The notes under the pieces: model-generated
The model's input: only the letters and a program-made list of their open reading frames with translations
Told to the model about the DNA's origin: nothing
Database searches by the model: none
NCBI GenBank assembly: GCA_018669475.1
Contig: JABHCC010000019.1
Coordinates: 1-64,000, forward strand
Reading direction: 5' to 3'
Origin: Bacteroidota bacterium
GTDB taxonomy: Bacteria; Bacteroidota; Bacteroidia; Bacteroidales; UBA12481
Length of the DNA: 64,000 nt
Translations under genes and position numbers: made by a program
Shown: in pieces, positions 8,438 through 18,160 of the stretch
How the letters are laid out: each line of letters starts with the position of its first letter
Position numbering within the stretch: the stretch's first letter is position 1

Positions 8438-9460
8438 TTAGAACAATAGGCTCTGATTTGAGCCAGGAATTTTACCTAAATGTTTAAAAGCACGATCTGT
8501 AGCTTCCCTACCCCTTGCTGTTCTCCGCAAATAGCCTTCCTGAATTAAAAATGGCTCGTAAACCTCCTCAATTGTATCGGCCTCCTCCCCTACTGAAACT
8601 GCGATAGTTGATATTCCCACCGGTCCACCGTTGAATTTTTCAACCAGAGTAAATAAAATTCTGTTGTCCATATCATCCAAACCATGGGCATCTATATTCA
8701 GTGCTTCAAGCGCATACCTGGTAATTTCAATATCGATTTCTCCACTACCCTTCACCTGAGCAAAATCTCTTACACGACGCAATAGTGCATTCGCAATTCT
8801 TGGAGTTCCACGACTTCGACTGGCAATTTCAATTGATGCATTATCATCAATTGTTGTTTTAAGAATGCGGGCTGATCGTTTGATTATCTTTTGAAGTACA
8901 TGTTTGTCATAATATTCCAGATGACAGGTAATTCCAAATCGTGCTCTCAGCGGACTGGTTAATAATCCGGATCTGGTTGTGGCACCCACCATGGTAAATG
9001 GATTCAGATCAATCTGAACCGATCGTGCACCCGGACCTTTATCGATCATTATATCAATTCGATAATCCTCCATTGCACTGTATAGATACTCCTCTACAAT
9101 TGGACTCAAACGATGAATTTCATCAATAAAAAGAACATCTCCTTCATCAAGCCCGGTGAGCAAACCTGCCAAATCTCCTGGCTTATCCAGAACCGGACCA
9201 CTGGTAATTTTAAGTCCTACCTGTAATTCATTAGCTATGATATGTGAAAGGGTAGTTTTTCCGAGACCGGGAGGACCATGGAATAACACATGATCAAGAG
9301 CTTCAGATCTCATTTTGGCAGCCTGAACGAATACCTTAAGATTTGACATGATTTTTTCCTGGCCGGAAAAATCACTGAAATGAAGAGGGCGTAATTTTCC
9401 TTCAATTTCTTGCTCCTCCTTCGAATTTTGCTCATCTCTTACATCAAAATCTTCCTCCAT
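8438..9460 (-). CDS. ruvB: Holliday junction branch migration ATPase RuvB
   Basis: Hexameric AAA+ motor that drives branch migration of Holliday junctions with RuvA. The 340-aa product shows Walker [10 protein letters not shown] (62-70), Walker B with DEIHRL (113-118), sensor GATTRSG, the LRARFG arginine region, and a C-terminal winged-helix domain ([10 protein letters not shown] ... [10 protein letters not shown]). I start at the ATG at 9460; a GTG at 9466 overlapping the upstream stop would add two residues. It lies 2 nt behind the receiver-domain gene, so the two are cotranscribed. ruvA and ruvC are not nearby. Confidence 0.97.
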   Translation of the reverse strand: MEEDFDVRDEQNSKEEQEIEGKLRPLHFSDFSGQEKIMSNLKVFVQAAKMRSEALDHVLFHGPPGLGKTTLSHIIANELQVGLKITSGPVLDKPGDLAGLLTGLDEGDVLFIDEIHRLSPIVEEYLYSAMEDYRIDIMIDKGPGARSVQIDLNPFTMVGATTRSGLLTSPLRARFGITCHLEYYDKHVLQKIIKRSARILKTTIDDNASIEIASRSRGTPRIANALLRRVRDFAQVKGSGEIDIEITRYALEALNIDAHGLDDMDNRILFTLVEKFNGGPVGISTIAVSVGEEADTIEEVYEPFLIQEGYLRRTARGREATDRAFKHLGKIPGSNQSLLF

Positions 9461-9462
9461 AA

Positions 9463-9849
9463 TCACTCAATTATTCCCAGATCTTTAAACGCTCCGGTCA
9501 ATTTTTCCATATTGAGTGGTTTAGCAAAATATTCATCCATCCCATATGATAAACAGCGCTCTCTGTCGGCGTTAAATGTATTTGCCGTAAGCGCTATAAT
9601 AGGAACGTGTAACTTATCTTTTTGTTCGAAAATTCTGATCTGCCTGGTGGCTTCCAAACCGTCCATCACAGGCATCATGATATCCATAATTATAAGATCA
9701 AAATTCTCTGGTTTGGCCTGATATGCTTCCACAGCTTCCAATCCATTATTAGCCACCTCGATTTTAAACCCAAATCGACGTAAACTTGATTCCATCAATC
9801 TCTGATTTAACTTGTTATCTTCAACCAACAGAATAGATATTTCTTTCAT
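9463..9849 (-). CDS. stand-alone response-regulator receiver protein
   Basis: A 128-aa CheY-like receiver domain with no output domain. Acidic pocket residues (VEDN, Asp11), phosphoacceptor Asp56 in IIMDIMMP, Thr88 (ALTAN) and Lys110 (AKP) are all present, so it should be phosphorylatable. The sequence is closest in style to receivers at the C-terminus of hybrid histidine kinases; the partner kinase is not in this window. The ATG at 9849 is preferred over an upstream GTG at 9864. It precedes ruvB by 2 nt, a curious coupling with no obvious functional link. Confidence 0.88.
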   Translation of the reverse strand: MKEISILLVEDNKLNQRLMESSLRRFGFKIEVANNGLEAVEAYQAKPENFDLIIMDIMMPVMDGLEATRQIRIFEQKDKLHVPIIALTANTFNADRERCLSYGMDEYFAKPLNMEKLTGAFKDLGIIE

Positions 9850-9949
9850 ATCTGAAATTTTCACAAAAAGCTCCTGTTTGGGTAAAATTAGTTATTATCT
9901 CAACACTTCCCAGTATGCTTACATTTTTTTGGTCAAAGAATTTCTTCTT

Positions 9950-11488
9950 TTAGTTTTCAATATTTACCCGTACACCATCAATTTTTATTAGAATACCATT
10001 TGAATAAGACAGCGCCAGAAGAATATTTCCCTCATCATCATATTTGCGCCAAATCTTCTGATTAACACCCATCTCATAAAATCTCTCTTCTTTTAATTTA
10101 CCACTTTCAAAATAGTATTTATGACGTCCATTTTTGTATCCCTGCACAAAACTACCACTGAATTTTATTGTCTCATCAGAGAAAAAATGCTGCCAAAGGC
10201 CATCCCTTTCTCCTGCCTTATACACCCCTTTTTCTATTTGATCTCCAATCTTATAAATCCATTCTCCTTCTTCAAAACCTTCTATAAATTCTCCCTGAGC
10301 AATTATTACGCCTTTATTATCATATTCAACAGACATACCATCTTCCTCTCCACGATAATAACTCTCCTCCCGACGCAGAGATCCGTCAGGATAATACCAT
10401 GTCCATAAACCATCCTCAAGTCCATTCTTATAATTTCCCTCTTGTTCTAATAGCTTATTCGGAAAGTAAAACTTCCATAATCCTATTCTTTTGTTATCCC
10501 TGAAATTACCCTCTGATCTAATATTACCACCTGAAAAATAAAACTTCCAATACTCATCTTTTTGCCCTTTATCATCACTAATTCCATCGGCAATAATCTG
10601 ACCCGAATTATTAAACTCCTTTATTTTAATAACAGATTTATCAGCTGTATATTCCCTATGTAAACCAACCGCAACATCATTTATAAAACCCCCACTCGCA
10701 ATAACTTTCCCATTATCATCATATTGATTTATAATCTCAACCTGTATATCTGCCGCTTCTTCACGTTGAATTACTAAACCATTATCGTAAAATTTAGCTT
10801 CCAGTAAACGCCCTCGTTCATCATATTCACGATAATAACCATGTAGAACATTATCTTTATAATTTTCTTCCTTCCGGATATTTTTATAAGAGTAAAAGCT
10901 TTTCCACAAACCCTGCCTGAGACCATTGTCATCGCTTTGATTAATAAACTCCCGATCGATAAGAAAATCATTATGATATTTGTATACAATCTGAATTAAG
11001 CTGTCAGAATTAAAGTCGAAAGTCAAACCATGTTTCTTACCATTCTTGTATGAAACTATTCTGTTAAGAAGACCTGAACCATTGTAATACTTTCCCTGTC
11101 CTTCTCTCAGATTATCAAGAAATAAATCTTTTGATAATAAGCTGTTTACAAGAGAATCATTTTTAATAAGCAATTGATATTTAGTAGTATAACCTGATTT
11201 TTTTCCTCTCAAATAACTTACTTCTTCCGAAATATATCCTTGCTCATTGTAGAACAACCAGATACTGTCAAGTTCAAAATTATTTCGTTTACCAATAGAT
11301 TTGAGTTGACCCCCAACATAATAGGTTTTCCATAAACCATCAGGCTTGCCTTCTTTTATAAAACCCTCACTGGATACCTGTCCGTTACCATAGTAAAACT
11401 TGGTTGGTCCATCATCTAAATCATTCTGAGCCTGGCTGCCATAAAATATGACCAGGCTAAGCAAAATTGTGTATAAACACCTTCTCAT
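9950..11488 (-). CDS. secreted MORN-variant repeat protein (YwqK-like)
   Basis: A 512-aa protein with a signal peptide (to about GSQAQ, residue 21), then about 15 tandem MORN-variant repeats of the type GLWKFYFPNG.LEQEGNY, running almost to the C-terminus. Such repeats are often annotated as YwqK-family antitoxin, but that role is not supported for long secreted Bacteroidota members; a surface or protein-binding role is more likely (inference). I start at the ATG at 11488, just before the signal peptide; the longer open frame to 11563 adds 25 polar residues. No partner gene is adjacent. Confidence 0.8.
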   Translation of the reverse strand: MRRCLYTILLSLVIFYGSQAQNDLDDGPTKFYYGNGQVSSEGFIKEGKPDGLWKTYYVGGQLKSIGKRNNFELDSIWLFYNEQGYISEEVSYLRGKKSGYTTKYQLLIKNDSLVNSLLSKDLFLDNLREGQGKYYNGSGLLNRIVSYKNGKKHGLTFDFNSDSLIQIVYKYHNDFLIDREFINQSDDNGLRQGLWKSFYSYKNIRKEENYKDNVLHGYYREYDERGRLLEAKFYDNGLVIQREEAADIQVEIINQYDDNGKVIASGGFINDVAVGLHREYTADKSVIKIKEFNNSGQIIADGISDDKGQKDEYWKFYFSGGNIRSEGNFRDNKRIGLWKFYFPNKLLEQEGNYKNGLEDGLWTWYYPDGSLRREESYYRGEEDGMSVEYDNKGVIIAQGEFIEGFEEGEWIYKIGDQIEKGVYKAGERDGLWQHFFSDETIKFSGSFVQGYKNGRHKYYFESGKLKEERFYEMGVNQKIWRKYDDEGNILLALSYSNGILIKIDGVRVNIEN

Positions 11489-12086
11489 TCTATCAGTTTT
11501 TATTTGATGGAAGTTAAAGGTAAGACTTATCGGGCAATTGTGATCACTCTGCATTATTATCATTATATATATTTAAATAACTATTATGATGATGATAATA
11601 TCCTGTTGAAACTGTTGGTAAAAAATTCACACCTTTAGTGTACACATTTTATACCAAATTTTAAGCCTGAAATTAACAATGAATTATTGTTCTTTAGTAT
11701 TGAAAATGAAGTATGAAAAATAGCTATTAACAATATGTTGATAGTCACAATGTGAATAAAATGTTCTTTGAAAGCTTCATTTCAATGGTTGAAAAACTGG
11801 TGATAGAATGTATGCCTAAAGTGAAAAAACAGTTTTGCAATTTTGATATAGTTTTATTAGGGATATTTTCAATTTAATAGGCAAGGTTTTTTTATTTTAA
11901 AGTATGATTGTTTAAGCTCGTAATTGTTGAAATCTTGTGAGTAATGACAATTCATTTAAACTGAATACATTGTATTGATTAATGAGTAAATTTGTCTGAT
12001 AAATATTATGTGTGCAAGAGCGGTAATATCTTATTTATAAGTAATTACAGGCTTTGTTAATAACTTGAGCTTAACTGTGAAAAAAA
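11489..12086. other. 600-bp AT-rich intergenic region
   Basis: Nothing coding is recognisable between the divergent MORN and rpiB genes. Stop codons are dense in all frames. TAAATTTG at 11987-11994 matches the -7 consensus TAnnTTTG and could serve rpiB, with a 92-nt leader; no good -33 box accompanies it. I see no stable hairpin or known riboswitch. Confidence 0.4.
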
Positions 12087-12527
12087 ATGAAAGTGAAAAA
12101 AATAGGATTGGCATGTGATCATGCAGGCTATATTCTTAAGGAAATAATAAAGAATAAATTAAGTTTGGAGGGATATCAAATTGTTGATTTTGGATGTGAT
12201 ACGGATGAGTCTTGTGATTATCCTGATTATGCACATCCACTTGCCAGATCACTTGAGAATGGCGAGGTGAATTATGGATTATCTATTTGTGGTTCGGGAA
12301 ATGGAATTAACATGGTGGTAAATAAGTATAGCAGCATTCGTTCAGCTCTTTGTTGGAATGAAGAATTAGCAGAATTGGCAAGATCCCATAATGATGCCAA
12401 TGTATGTGCTTTACCTGCCAGATTTATTAATACAGATACAGCACTTAAAACTGTTAATGTTTTCCTTTCTACAGAATTTGAAGGTGGTCGGCATAAAAGA
12501 AGAATTGATAAAATAGCTATTAAATAG
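12087..12527 (+). CDS. rpiB: ribose-5-phosphate isomerase B (RpiB/LacAB family)
   Basis: Interconverts ribose 5-phosphate and ribulose 5-phosphate in the pentose phosphate pathway. The 146-aa product has the family's N-terminal ACDHAG (9-14, phosphate binding), catalytic Cys68 in ICGSGNGINM and His101 in ARSHND. Length and motifs are typical. The stop is 6 nt before the lutB-like gene, so they are probably cotranscribed. A close relative with allose 6-phosphate preference cannot be excluded. Confidence 0.95.
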   Translation: MKVKKIGLACDHAGYILKEIIKNKLSLEGYQIVDFGCDTDESCDYPDYAHPLARSLENGEVNYGLSICGSGNGINMVVNKYSSIRSALCWNEELAELARSHNDANVCALPARFINTDTALKTVNVFLSTEFEGGRHKRRIDKIAIK

Positions 12528-12533
12528 TACCCT

Positions 12534-13916
12534 ATGGAGCCGAGAGAAAAGGCATTTAAAATAGAATCTGAAAAAATAGGATTTGATCTGAAACACAGGC
12601 AAACTATTAAACATAATATTGGTAAATATTTCAGATCTGTAGAAAAGGGTGTAAACTACTTTTCTGATTTGGATGCAGCTAAGAATACTGCTAGCTCAAT
12701 AAAAGATTATGTTGTTAATAATCTGGATCACTTGCTGCTTAAATTCGAGAAGAATGCCAAGGCTAATAACATGGAGGTGTTATGGGCGAAAACTGCTGAA
12801 GATGTTATTAAACAGGTATTAGCTATTACAGAAAGACATAAGGTAAAAGCAGTTGTTAAAACAAAGTCAATGGTGAGCGAAGAGCTCGAATTGAATAAGA
12901 TACTAGAAGAGAATAATATAAAAAGTCTGGAAACTGACCTTGGAGAGTTTATTGTTCAATTGGCTGGTGAAAGACCATATCATATTCTAACACCGGCAAT
13001 GCATAAATCAAAAGAGGATATTGCTAAACTATTCTCTGAGAAATTTGGAACTGCAGCTGATGCCAGCGTTGAAGAATTAACAAAATATGTTAGAAAATTA
13101 CTGCGTGAGCAATTCGTTCAGGCTGATATGGGTATCACCGGAGCAAATTTTCTTATTGCAGATAGCGGTAGTATTGCACTCACTGAGAATGAAGGGAATG
13201 GCCTGATGACTGTTTCATGGCCTGAAACTCAAATTGTAATTGCAGGATTCGAAAAAATAATTCCTGAATTAACTGATCTTGACTTATTTTGGCCTTTGTT
13301 ATCAGTAATGGGCACAGGACAGAAATTGACAGCATATAACAGCATTTTATCGGGCCCCAGAGCAGATGATGAAAATGATGGTCCTACAAAAGTATATGTA
13401 ATTCTTTTTGATGGAGGAAGAAGTAATGTTTTTGCTGAAAAGGATCATAATCTCGCATTGAAATGTATTCGTTGCGGAGCATGTTTGAATTATTGTCCGG
13501 TGTATCAAAACATAGGAGGGTTTACATACGATACCGTTTACAGCGGACCAATTGGTTCGGTATTATCAATGTATCTTGATGGATCAGAGGATACTGGACA
13601 TTTGAATTTTGCCAGCAGTCTTTGTGGAAAATGTACAGATGTTTGTCCGGTTGAAATTCCACTGCATAAACTACTATTACTCAATCGTAAAAAACTAGTG
13701 GAGCAAGGAAACGCTGGTTTTATTGAAACGAAAGGATATAAGTATTTTGCCAAATATATGGGTAGTCGCCGGAAGCTAGAAAAAATAAAATCTAAATGGA
13801 AAAACAGAGCGATGAAGAGCTTTGGTAAGAAAGCCTGGGGTAAGAGACGTGCTCCTCTTAGATTCCCTAAAGAATCGTTTTCAAAGAGATATATGAATAA
13901 CAGAAAAGATTCTTAG
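12534..13916 (+). CDS. lutB: LutB-like lactate utilisation iron-sulphur protein
   Basis: A 460-aa protein with an N-terminal LUD domain (about 70-300) and two ferredoxin-type 4Fe-4S motifs, CIRCGACLNYCPVY (from Cys311) and CGKCTDVCPVEIP. It matches LutB/YkgF, the electron-carrying subunit of the LutABC L-lactate oxidation complex. The usual partners lutA (Cys-rich CCG protein) and lutC are not adjacent, so it either works with partners elsewhere or has another quinone-linked role. It follows rpiB by 6 nt. The C-terminal tail is strongly basic (KKAWGKRRAP). Confidence 0.87.
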   Translation: MEPREKAFKIESEKIGFDLKHRQTIKHNIGKYFRSVEKGVNYFSDLDAAKNTASSIKDYVVNNLDHLLLKFEKNAKANNMEVLWAKTAEDVIKQVLAITERHKVKAVVKTKSMVSEELELNKILEENNIKSLETDLGEFIVQLAGERPYHILTPAMHKSKEDIAKLFSEKFGTAADASVEELTKYVRKLLREQFVQADMGITGANFLIADSGSIALTENEGNGLMTVSWPETQIVIAGFEKIIPELTDLDLFWPLLSVMGTGQKLTAYNSILSGPRADDENDGPTKVYVILFDGGRSNVFAEKDHNLALKCIRCGACLNYCPVYQNIGGFTYDTVYSGPIGSVLSMYLDGSEDTGHLNFASSLCGKCTDVCPVEIPLHKLLLLNRKKLVEQGNAGFIETKGYKYFAKYMGSRRKLEKIKSKWKNRAMKSFGKKAWGKRRAPLRFPKESFSKRYMNNRKDS

Positions 13917-13921
13917 TAGAA

Positions 13922-14329
13922 TCAAACTACTTTCTTTTGCATAGATATGCGATGGAATAATTTACGGAATAGTATGTAATAAGTAAGAATGCCCAATAAG
14001 CCTCCAATAAGATCAAAAATGAAATCAAGCAGCTCTGCTGATCGATGAACAAATAGGTTTTCCTGAGCAAGTTCAATAAATCCACCATAAATTCCTACCA
14101 AGCCCAATGTGAGTATTGGTCCCAGGCTTCTTAATACAGAAAGACGGGACAAATCAAATACTGCTATAAAGAGAAAAGAAAGTGGAAAATACAACCCCAT
14201 ATGTACTAATTTGTCAAAATGAGGGATAATAGATATTTTGGATTTGGGCAAATTATCACCAGGTAAAGCACAAAGGACCAGTATAATAGCAGCCCAGATA
14301 ATAGATATTAATAGTAATTTACGAAGCAT
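13922..14329 (-). CDS. VanZ-like small membrane protein
   Basis: A 135-aa membrane protein with four predicted hydrophobic helices: residues about 4-22, 43-60, 68-90 and 100-122. The sequence CALPGDNLPK followed by PHFDKLVHMGLYFPL and a later acidic FIELAQ fits the VanZ/YoaI-like family, whose founding member gives low-level teicoplanin resistance; the biochemical role is unknown. The ATG at 14329 gives the normal N-terminus. It is divergent from hemW, with only 50 bp between the starts, and its stop lies 5 bp from the convergent lutB stop. Confidence 0.75.
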   Translation of the reverse strand: MLRKLLLISIIWAAIILVLCALPGDNLPKSKISIIPHFDKLVHMGLYFPLSFLFIAVFDLSRLSVLRSLGPILTLGLVGIYGGFIELAQENLFVHRSAELLDFIFDLIGGLLGILTYYILFRKLFHRISMQKKVV

Positions 14330-14379
14330 TAATGTGAATCTTGAATTATGAGTCCAAATATATAAATTGTGATTCAAAC

Positions 14380-15528
14380 ATGGCAGGAATTTATTTACAT
14401 ATACCTTTTTGTGTTCAGCGATGTTCTTACTGTGATTTTTACTCCAGCACAAGTCTGGAATTGAAAGACAAGTTTATAAAAGCCTGTGGGAATGAGATTA
14501 AATCGAGAAAAGATTATCTTGCTGATAGTGTAGCAGATACAATATACTTTGGCGGAGGAACCCCGTCAGTACTCCATCCGGAGGATATAGATAAACTTCT
14601 GAATATCATTGTCAAACATATTGGAGTAAGTAAGGATACTGAGATTAGTTTTGAAGCTAATCCCGATGATTTGAATCCTGCTTATCTGAAGGAGCTTAAA
14701 AGTGTTGGAGTTAATAGATTGAGTATTGGTATACAATCTTTCAGAGATAGTGATCTCCTGAAAATGAAGCGCAGACATAACGCAAAACAGGCTGTAAAAT
14801 GTCTGGAAGATGCGGATAAGGCCGGATTTAACGATTTGAGTATTGATCTTATTTACGGCCTCCCGGATTTAAGTGTTGATCAATGGTTATTTAATCTTCG
14901 TCAAATCGAATATTTTGAGGTAAACCACTTGTCTGCTTATCATCTTACGATTGAAAAAGGTACGGTTTTTTCAAGATGGTTACAGGAGGGAAAAATAAAA
15001 GAGGCAGAGGATGAGAATAGTTTGAAACAGTTTCAGCTCCTCCAAAAATATACCAGGGAACAGGGTTTTGATCAATATGAGATATCGAACTTTGCCAAAG
15101 ATGAACAGTACAGCAAGCACAATTGTAAATACTGGAAAGCTGAAAAATATATTGGATTGGGACCTTCAGCTCATTCTTTTAATGGTGAAGCCAGACATTG
15201 GAATCAATCTGATTTAATGAATTACCTGTCGGATTTTAAATCGGATAACAAGAAATCATCTTCTGTCATCCGGGAGGAAATACTCTCCCCTTTTGATAAA
15301 AGGAATGAGTTGATTATGACAAGTTTAAGAACTAAATGGGGTATTACCAAAGGAGAATGGGAAGAAAGGCAACATTTACAAAGCTGGGATGATTTTGTGC
15401 TTGAGGTGAGGCCTTTTATAGCAAAGGGTGATATGATTCAGAATGATCAGTGCCTGAGAATTGAAGAAAAATCGTGGTTTAGGGCTGATGGTATTATTGC
15501 TTCACTATTCAGGCTTGAAGGCTTATAG
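14380..15528 (+). CDS. hemW: HemW-like radical SAM protein
   Basis: A 382-aa radical SAM enzyme. The N-terminus IYLHIPFCVQRCSYCDF carries the CX3CX2C cluster motif (Cys11, Cys15, Cys18), followed by FGGGTPS and later SIGIQSF and LIYGLPD. HemW is a heme chaperone that is often misannotated as oxygen-independent coproporphyrinogen oxidase; true HemN carries extra residues and is longer. The ATG at 14380 is chosen because the radical SAM motif starts right after it. Six bases of its 3' end overlap the convergent CarboxypepD_reg-like gene. Confidence 0.9.
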   Translation: MAGIYLHIPFCVQRCSYCDFYSSTSLELKDKFIKACGNEIKSRKDYLADSVADTIYFGGGTPSVLHPEDIDKLLNIIVKHIGVSKDTEISFEANPDDLNPAYLKELKSVGVNRLSIGIQSFRDSDLLKMKRRHNAKQAVKCLEDADKAGFNDLSIDLIYGLPDLSVDQWLFNLRQIEYFEVNHLSAYHLTIEKGTVFSRWLQEGKIKEAEDENSLKQFQLLQKYTREQGFDQYEISNFAKDEQYSKHNCKYWKAEKYIGLGPSAHSFNGEARHWNQSDLMNYLSDFKSDNKKSSSVIREEILSPFDKRNELIMTSLRTKWGITKGEWEERQHLQSWDDFVLEVRPFIAKGDMIQNDQCLRIEEKSWFRADGIIASLFRLEGL

Positions 15529-16791
15529 TTGCATACGATACAATCGTTGAAAGCGTGGATACTGTTTCTCCTGGTACAGAAAATATAAATTGCCACCATG
15601 GATAAGAATTTTATTGATGTAGGGAAAATCCGGAATTCGAATCTCCTCATTCTCCAGTAATCCTGTATTCACATTTACTTCTCGCAGAATGGTTATTCCC
15701 TTATCGAGGTATTGAGTATATACCTTATCTGTTACCACATCGTTATAGAGTTTTTTTTGCCATCCCGGATCGGTATAGAAATTCATCAGGGTAGGTGTTT
15801 TAACGGGATAGCCTTCAGGACCAATAGTTTCTATTAAGCCATTGTTGAAATTGAAAACATACAAGGTATCTTTAATAATCTCCAAAGGGCAGAAAATAGG
15901 TGCATAAAATGCCATTTTAATGAAGCGTTCATCGGCATTGAAAAGGTCAAAATTTGTAGTGCTTTTTCCGGTTGAAGAGATGCGAATGCGACTCATCCAG
16001 CCTTCAACTTTGCGATAAATCTCTGCAGTTGCCTGGGCCCAGATACGGTTTACTGTAGAATCTGATGGTTGATAGAAATAGTACATGAGAGCCTGATCTT
16101 CGAAAGCAAACTGTCGCAATATTATTTTGTCATTATAGACTTTCAGGAATTCGGGAAAAGCTTTTATAAATGAGGCACGGTCAGTAGGATAAAGCAGTTG
16201 AATATCATTTTCATCGAAGTATAATTGATAGGCTGAATCGGGTGCCAGAATATGAAGATTATTAAATGGGTCACGGTAAATATTAACTCCGGCCCTGATT
16301 TCCTTTCGGATAAGAAGTTTACCCATTCTGTCCATTAACATCAGGTGAACGTCTCTACTTCTTTTGCCCGGATGTCCTAAAAGCAAAACATGATCATCAT
16401 AGAAATCATAATCAACCACATACATATCGTGTTGAGAGCTGATGTTAACAGCCCTTCGTTTCGCAGTTATTTCAACTTCTGGAATTTCATGAATGGATTT
16501 TTGAAGAGGCACATTGAAGTCTGCACCCGGACGTTTTGTAAGATTGAAAAACCTTCGGGTATGCCCCACCCTTGAAAAAACGATGAGTGCTGGTAATTTG
16601 TCTATAGTGATTTCAAAATATCCATCATCATTCGATGTTGAGCCTCGCATTGTTTCGTTCAGGTAGATATTAACCTTGGAAAGTGGCTCTGATGTTTCCT
16701 TATCTTTGACATGTCCTTTAAGGATAAAGGATTGCTGAGCATTGACGGTTGATGCAAAGGAAAATATTATGATTATAAGCAGATTCCTCAT
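15523..16791 (-). CDS. secreted protein with CarboxypepD_reg-like domain
   Basis: A 422-aa exported protein: signal peptide ending at VNAQ (about residue 18), then an N-terminal carboxypeptidase regulatory-like beta-sandwich (ILKGHVKDKETSEPLSKVNI, about 22-100). The rest is unrecognised and beta-rich, with propeller-like stretches such as LLGHPGKRSRDVHLML. That first domain is usual at the N-terminus of TonB-dependent receptors, but no barrel follows, so it is not a receptor. The ATG at 16791 sits directly before the signal peptide. Function unknown; a sensor or surface-binding role is possible. Confidence 0.75.
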   Translation of the reverse strand: MRNLLIIIIFSFASTVNAQQSFILKGHVKDKETSEPLSKVNIYLNETMRGSTSNDDGYFEITIDKLPALIVFSRVGHTRRFFNLTKRPGADFNVPLQKSIHEIPEVEITAKRRAVNISSQHDMYVVDYDFYDDHVLLLGHPGKRSRDVHLMLMDRMGKLLIRKEIRAGVNIYRDPFNNLHILAPDSAYQLYFDENDIQLLYPTDRASFIKAFPEFLKVYNDKIILRQFAFEDQALMYYFYQPSDSTVNRIWAQATAEIYRKVEGWMSRIRISSTGKSTTNFDLFNADERFIKMAFYAPIFCPLEIIKDTLYVFNFNNGLIETIGPEGYPVKTPTLMNFYTDPGWQKKLYNDVVTDKVYTQYLDKGITILREVNVNTGLLENEEIRIPDFPYINKILIHGGNLYFLYQEKQYPRFQRLYRMQL

Positions 16792-16899
16792 TTGATCAAA
16801 AGTACTTATTTTTAATTGCTGTGTTCTATGTTTTTGAGCACGATGGTTCATATAAACCGGCAATATTGGTTAATTTGGACAGCATTAAACTGATAAACA

Positions 16900-18156
16900 A
16901 TGAGTAATAGGAGAGCATTCTTAAAATCGGCGGGTACAGCAGGTCTTGCTGTTGGATTTGGGGCCATACAACAACCATTGATCGCTAATTCTTTTCATGA
17001 AATGGCAGTACCAGAAGATCTCACCGCAGATTTACCTGAGTTGTCTGAAGCAGACTATAAAATCCGGCAGGATAAGGCAAGATATTGGATGCGTAAATTC
17101 AATATTGATGCAATATTTGTGGAGGGTGGTACTAATCTGAGTTATTTTACTGATACTTCATGGTGGTCAAGTGAGAGATTATTTGGCTTTATTTTATCTC
17201 CGGATAATGAGCCTGTTTGGATATGTCCGGCCTTTGAATTGAAGCGGGCAAAAGAGGTGATAAAGTATGGAACTGATATAAGAATTTGGGAAGAGCATGA
17301 AAGTCCTTATGCATTGTTTAACGGGGTGATGAAAGATTTGGGTGTACCTGGGGGGAAGCTGGGTATTGGACCTAATGTCAGGAATTTCATGAGCGAAGGC
17401 ATAAGAAAGGTAGCTAAGTTTGAACTGGTTAATGGAGCACCGGTTACTGAAAGGAGCCGGGCTGTGAAAACAGATAAGGAAATTCAATATATGGATGTGG
17501 CTAACAGAATTACTAAGTTAGCTTATCGTGAAGGGTTTGCAAACCTCAGGGAGGGTATGGATACTGGTGATTTGGGACAGATTATCAGGTCAGCTCACAG
17601 TAAATATGGAGCATCAGGAGGAGGAGGTCCATTATTTGGCCACACATCTGCTTTTCCACATGGTACACGAGAAAGAAAGACCTTAGCTGAAGGAGATATT
17701 ATTTTAGTTGATGGAGGGTGTTCTGTAAAAGGTTATCGATCAGATGTTACCCGTACAATTGTGTATGGCGAGCCTAATGCAAAACAAAGAGAAGTGTGGA
17801 ACGTTGTAAAAGAAGCGCAGGACGGTGCATTTGATATAATTAAGGCGGGCCTTCCTTGTTCTGAAGCGGATAAGGCAGCCCGTAGGGTTGTTGAAAAGGC
17901 TGGGTATGGAAAGGGGTATAAAAACTTTGCTCATCGTCTGGGTCATGGAATCGGGATGGAGGGACATGAATATCCATATCTGGTAAGTAGTAATGGACTG
18001 GAAATGGAAACAGGTATGACCTTTACAAATGAGCCGGGAATATATCTTTACGGAGAATTCGGTGTAAGAATTGAAGATAGTTTTGTGGTTACAGAGAATG
18101 GATATAAAAATTTTGGAGATATGGCCTCCGTTTCAATAGATAAACCTTTTGGCTAG
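16900..18156 (+). CDS. Tat-exported M24 family Xaa-Pro peptidase
   Basis: A 418-aa metallopeptidase of the pita-bread fold, which removes N-terminal residues next to proline or cleaves related dipeptides. A twin-arginine signal (SNRRAFLKSAG, residues 2-12) implies export of a folded protein. The creatinase-like N-domain spans about 50-180. Metal ligands are visible: two Asp in ILVDGGCSVKGYRSDVTRT, His in HRLGHGIG, and two Glu in TNEPGIY and VRIEDS. It heads a rightward run with a CDF transporter (4 nt downstream) and a flippase. Confidence 0.92.
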   Translation: MSNRRAFLKSAGTAGLAVGFGAIQQPLIANSFHEMAVPEDLTADLPELSEADYKIRQDKARYWMRKFNIDAIFVEGGTNLSYFTDTSWWSSERLFGFILSPDNEPVWICPAFELKRAKEVIKYGTDIRIWEEHESPYALFNGVMKDLGVPGGKLGIGPNVRNFMSEGIRKVAKFELVNGAPVTERSRAVKTDKEIQYMDVANRITKLAYREGFANLREGMDTGDLGQIIRSAHSKYGASGGGGPLFGHTSAFPHGTRERKTLAEGDIILVDGGCSVKGYRSDVTRTIVYGEPNAKQREVWNVVKEAQDGAFDIIKAGLPCSEADKAARRVVEKAGYGKGYKNFAHRLGHGIGMEGHEYPYLVSSNGLEMETGMTFTNEPGIYLYGEFGVRIEDSFVVTENGYKNFGDMASVSIDKPFG

Positions 18157-18160
18157 AATT

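Noticed and set aside
9950-11488. YwqK-type antitoxin and hence a toxin-antitoxin system
   Set aside because: The protein is long, secreted and built only of MORN-variant repeats; no toxin-like gene is adjacent, so the common database label is not justified.
16835-16860. Seventh leader copy upstream of the CarboxypepD_reg-like gene
   Set aside because: Only TATATGAACC on the minus strand matches; the later landmarks are absent, so chance similarity is as likely.
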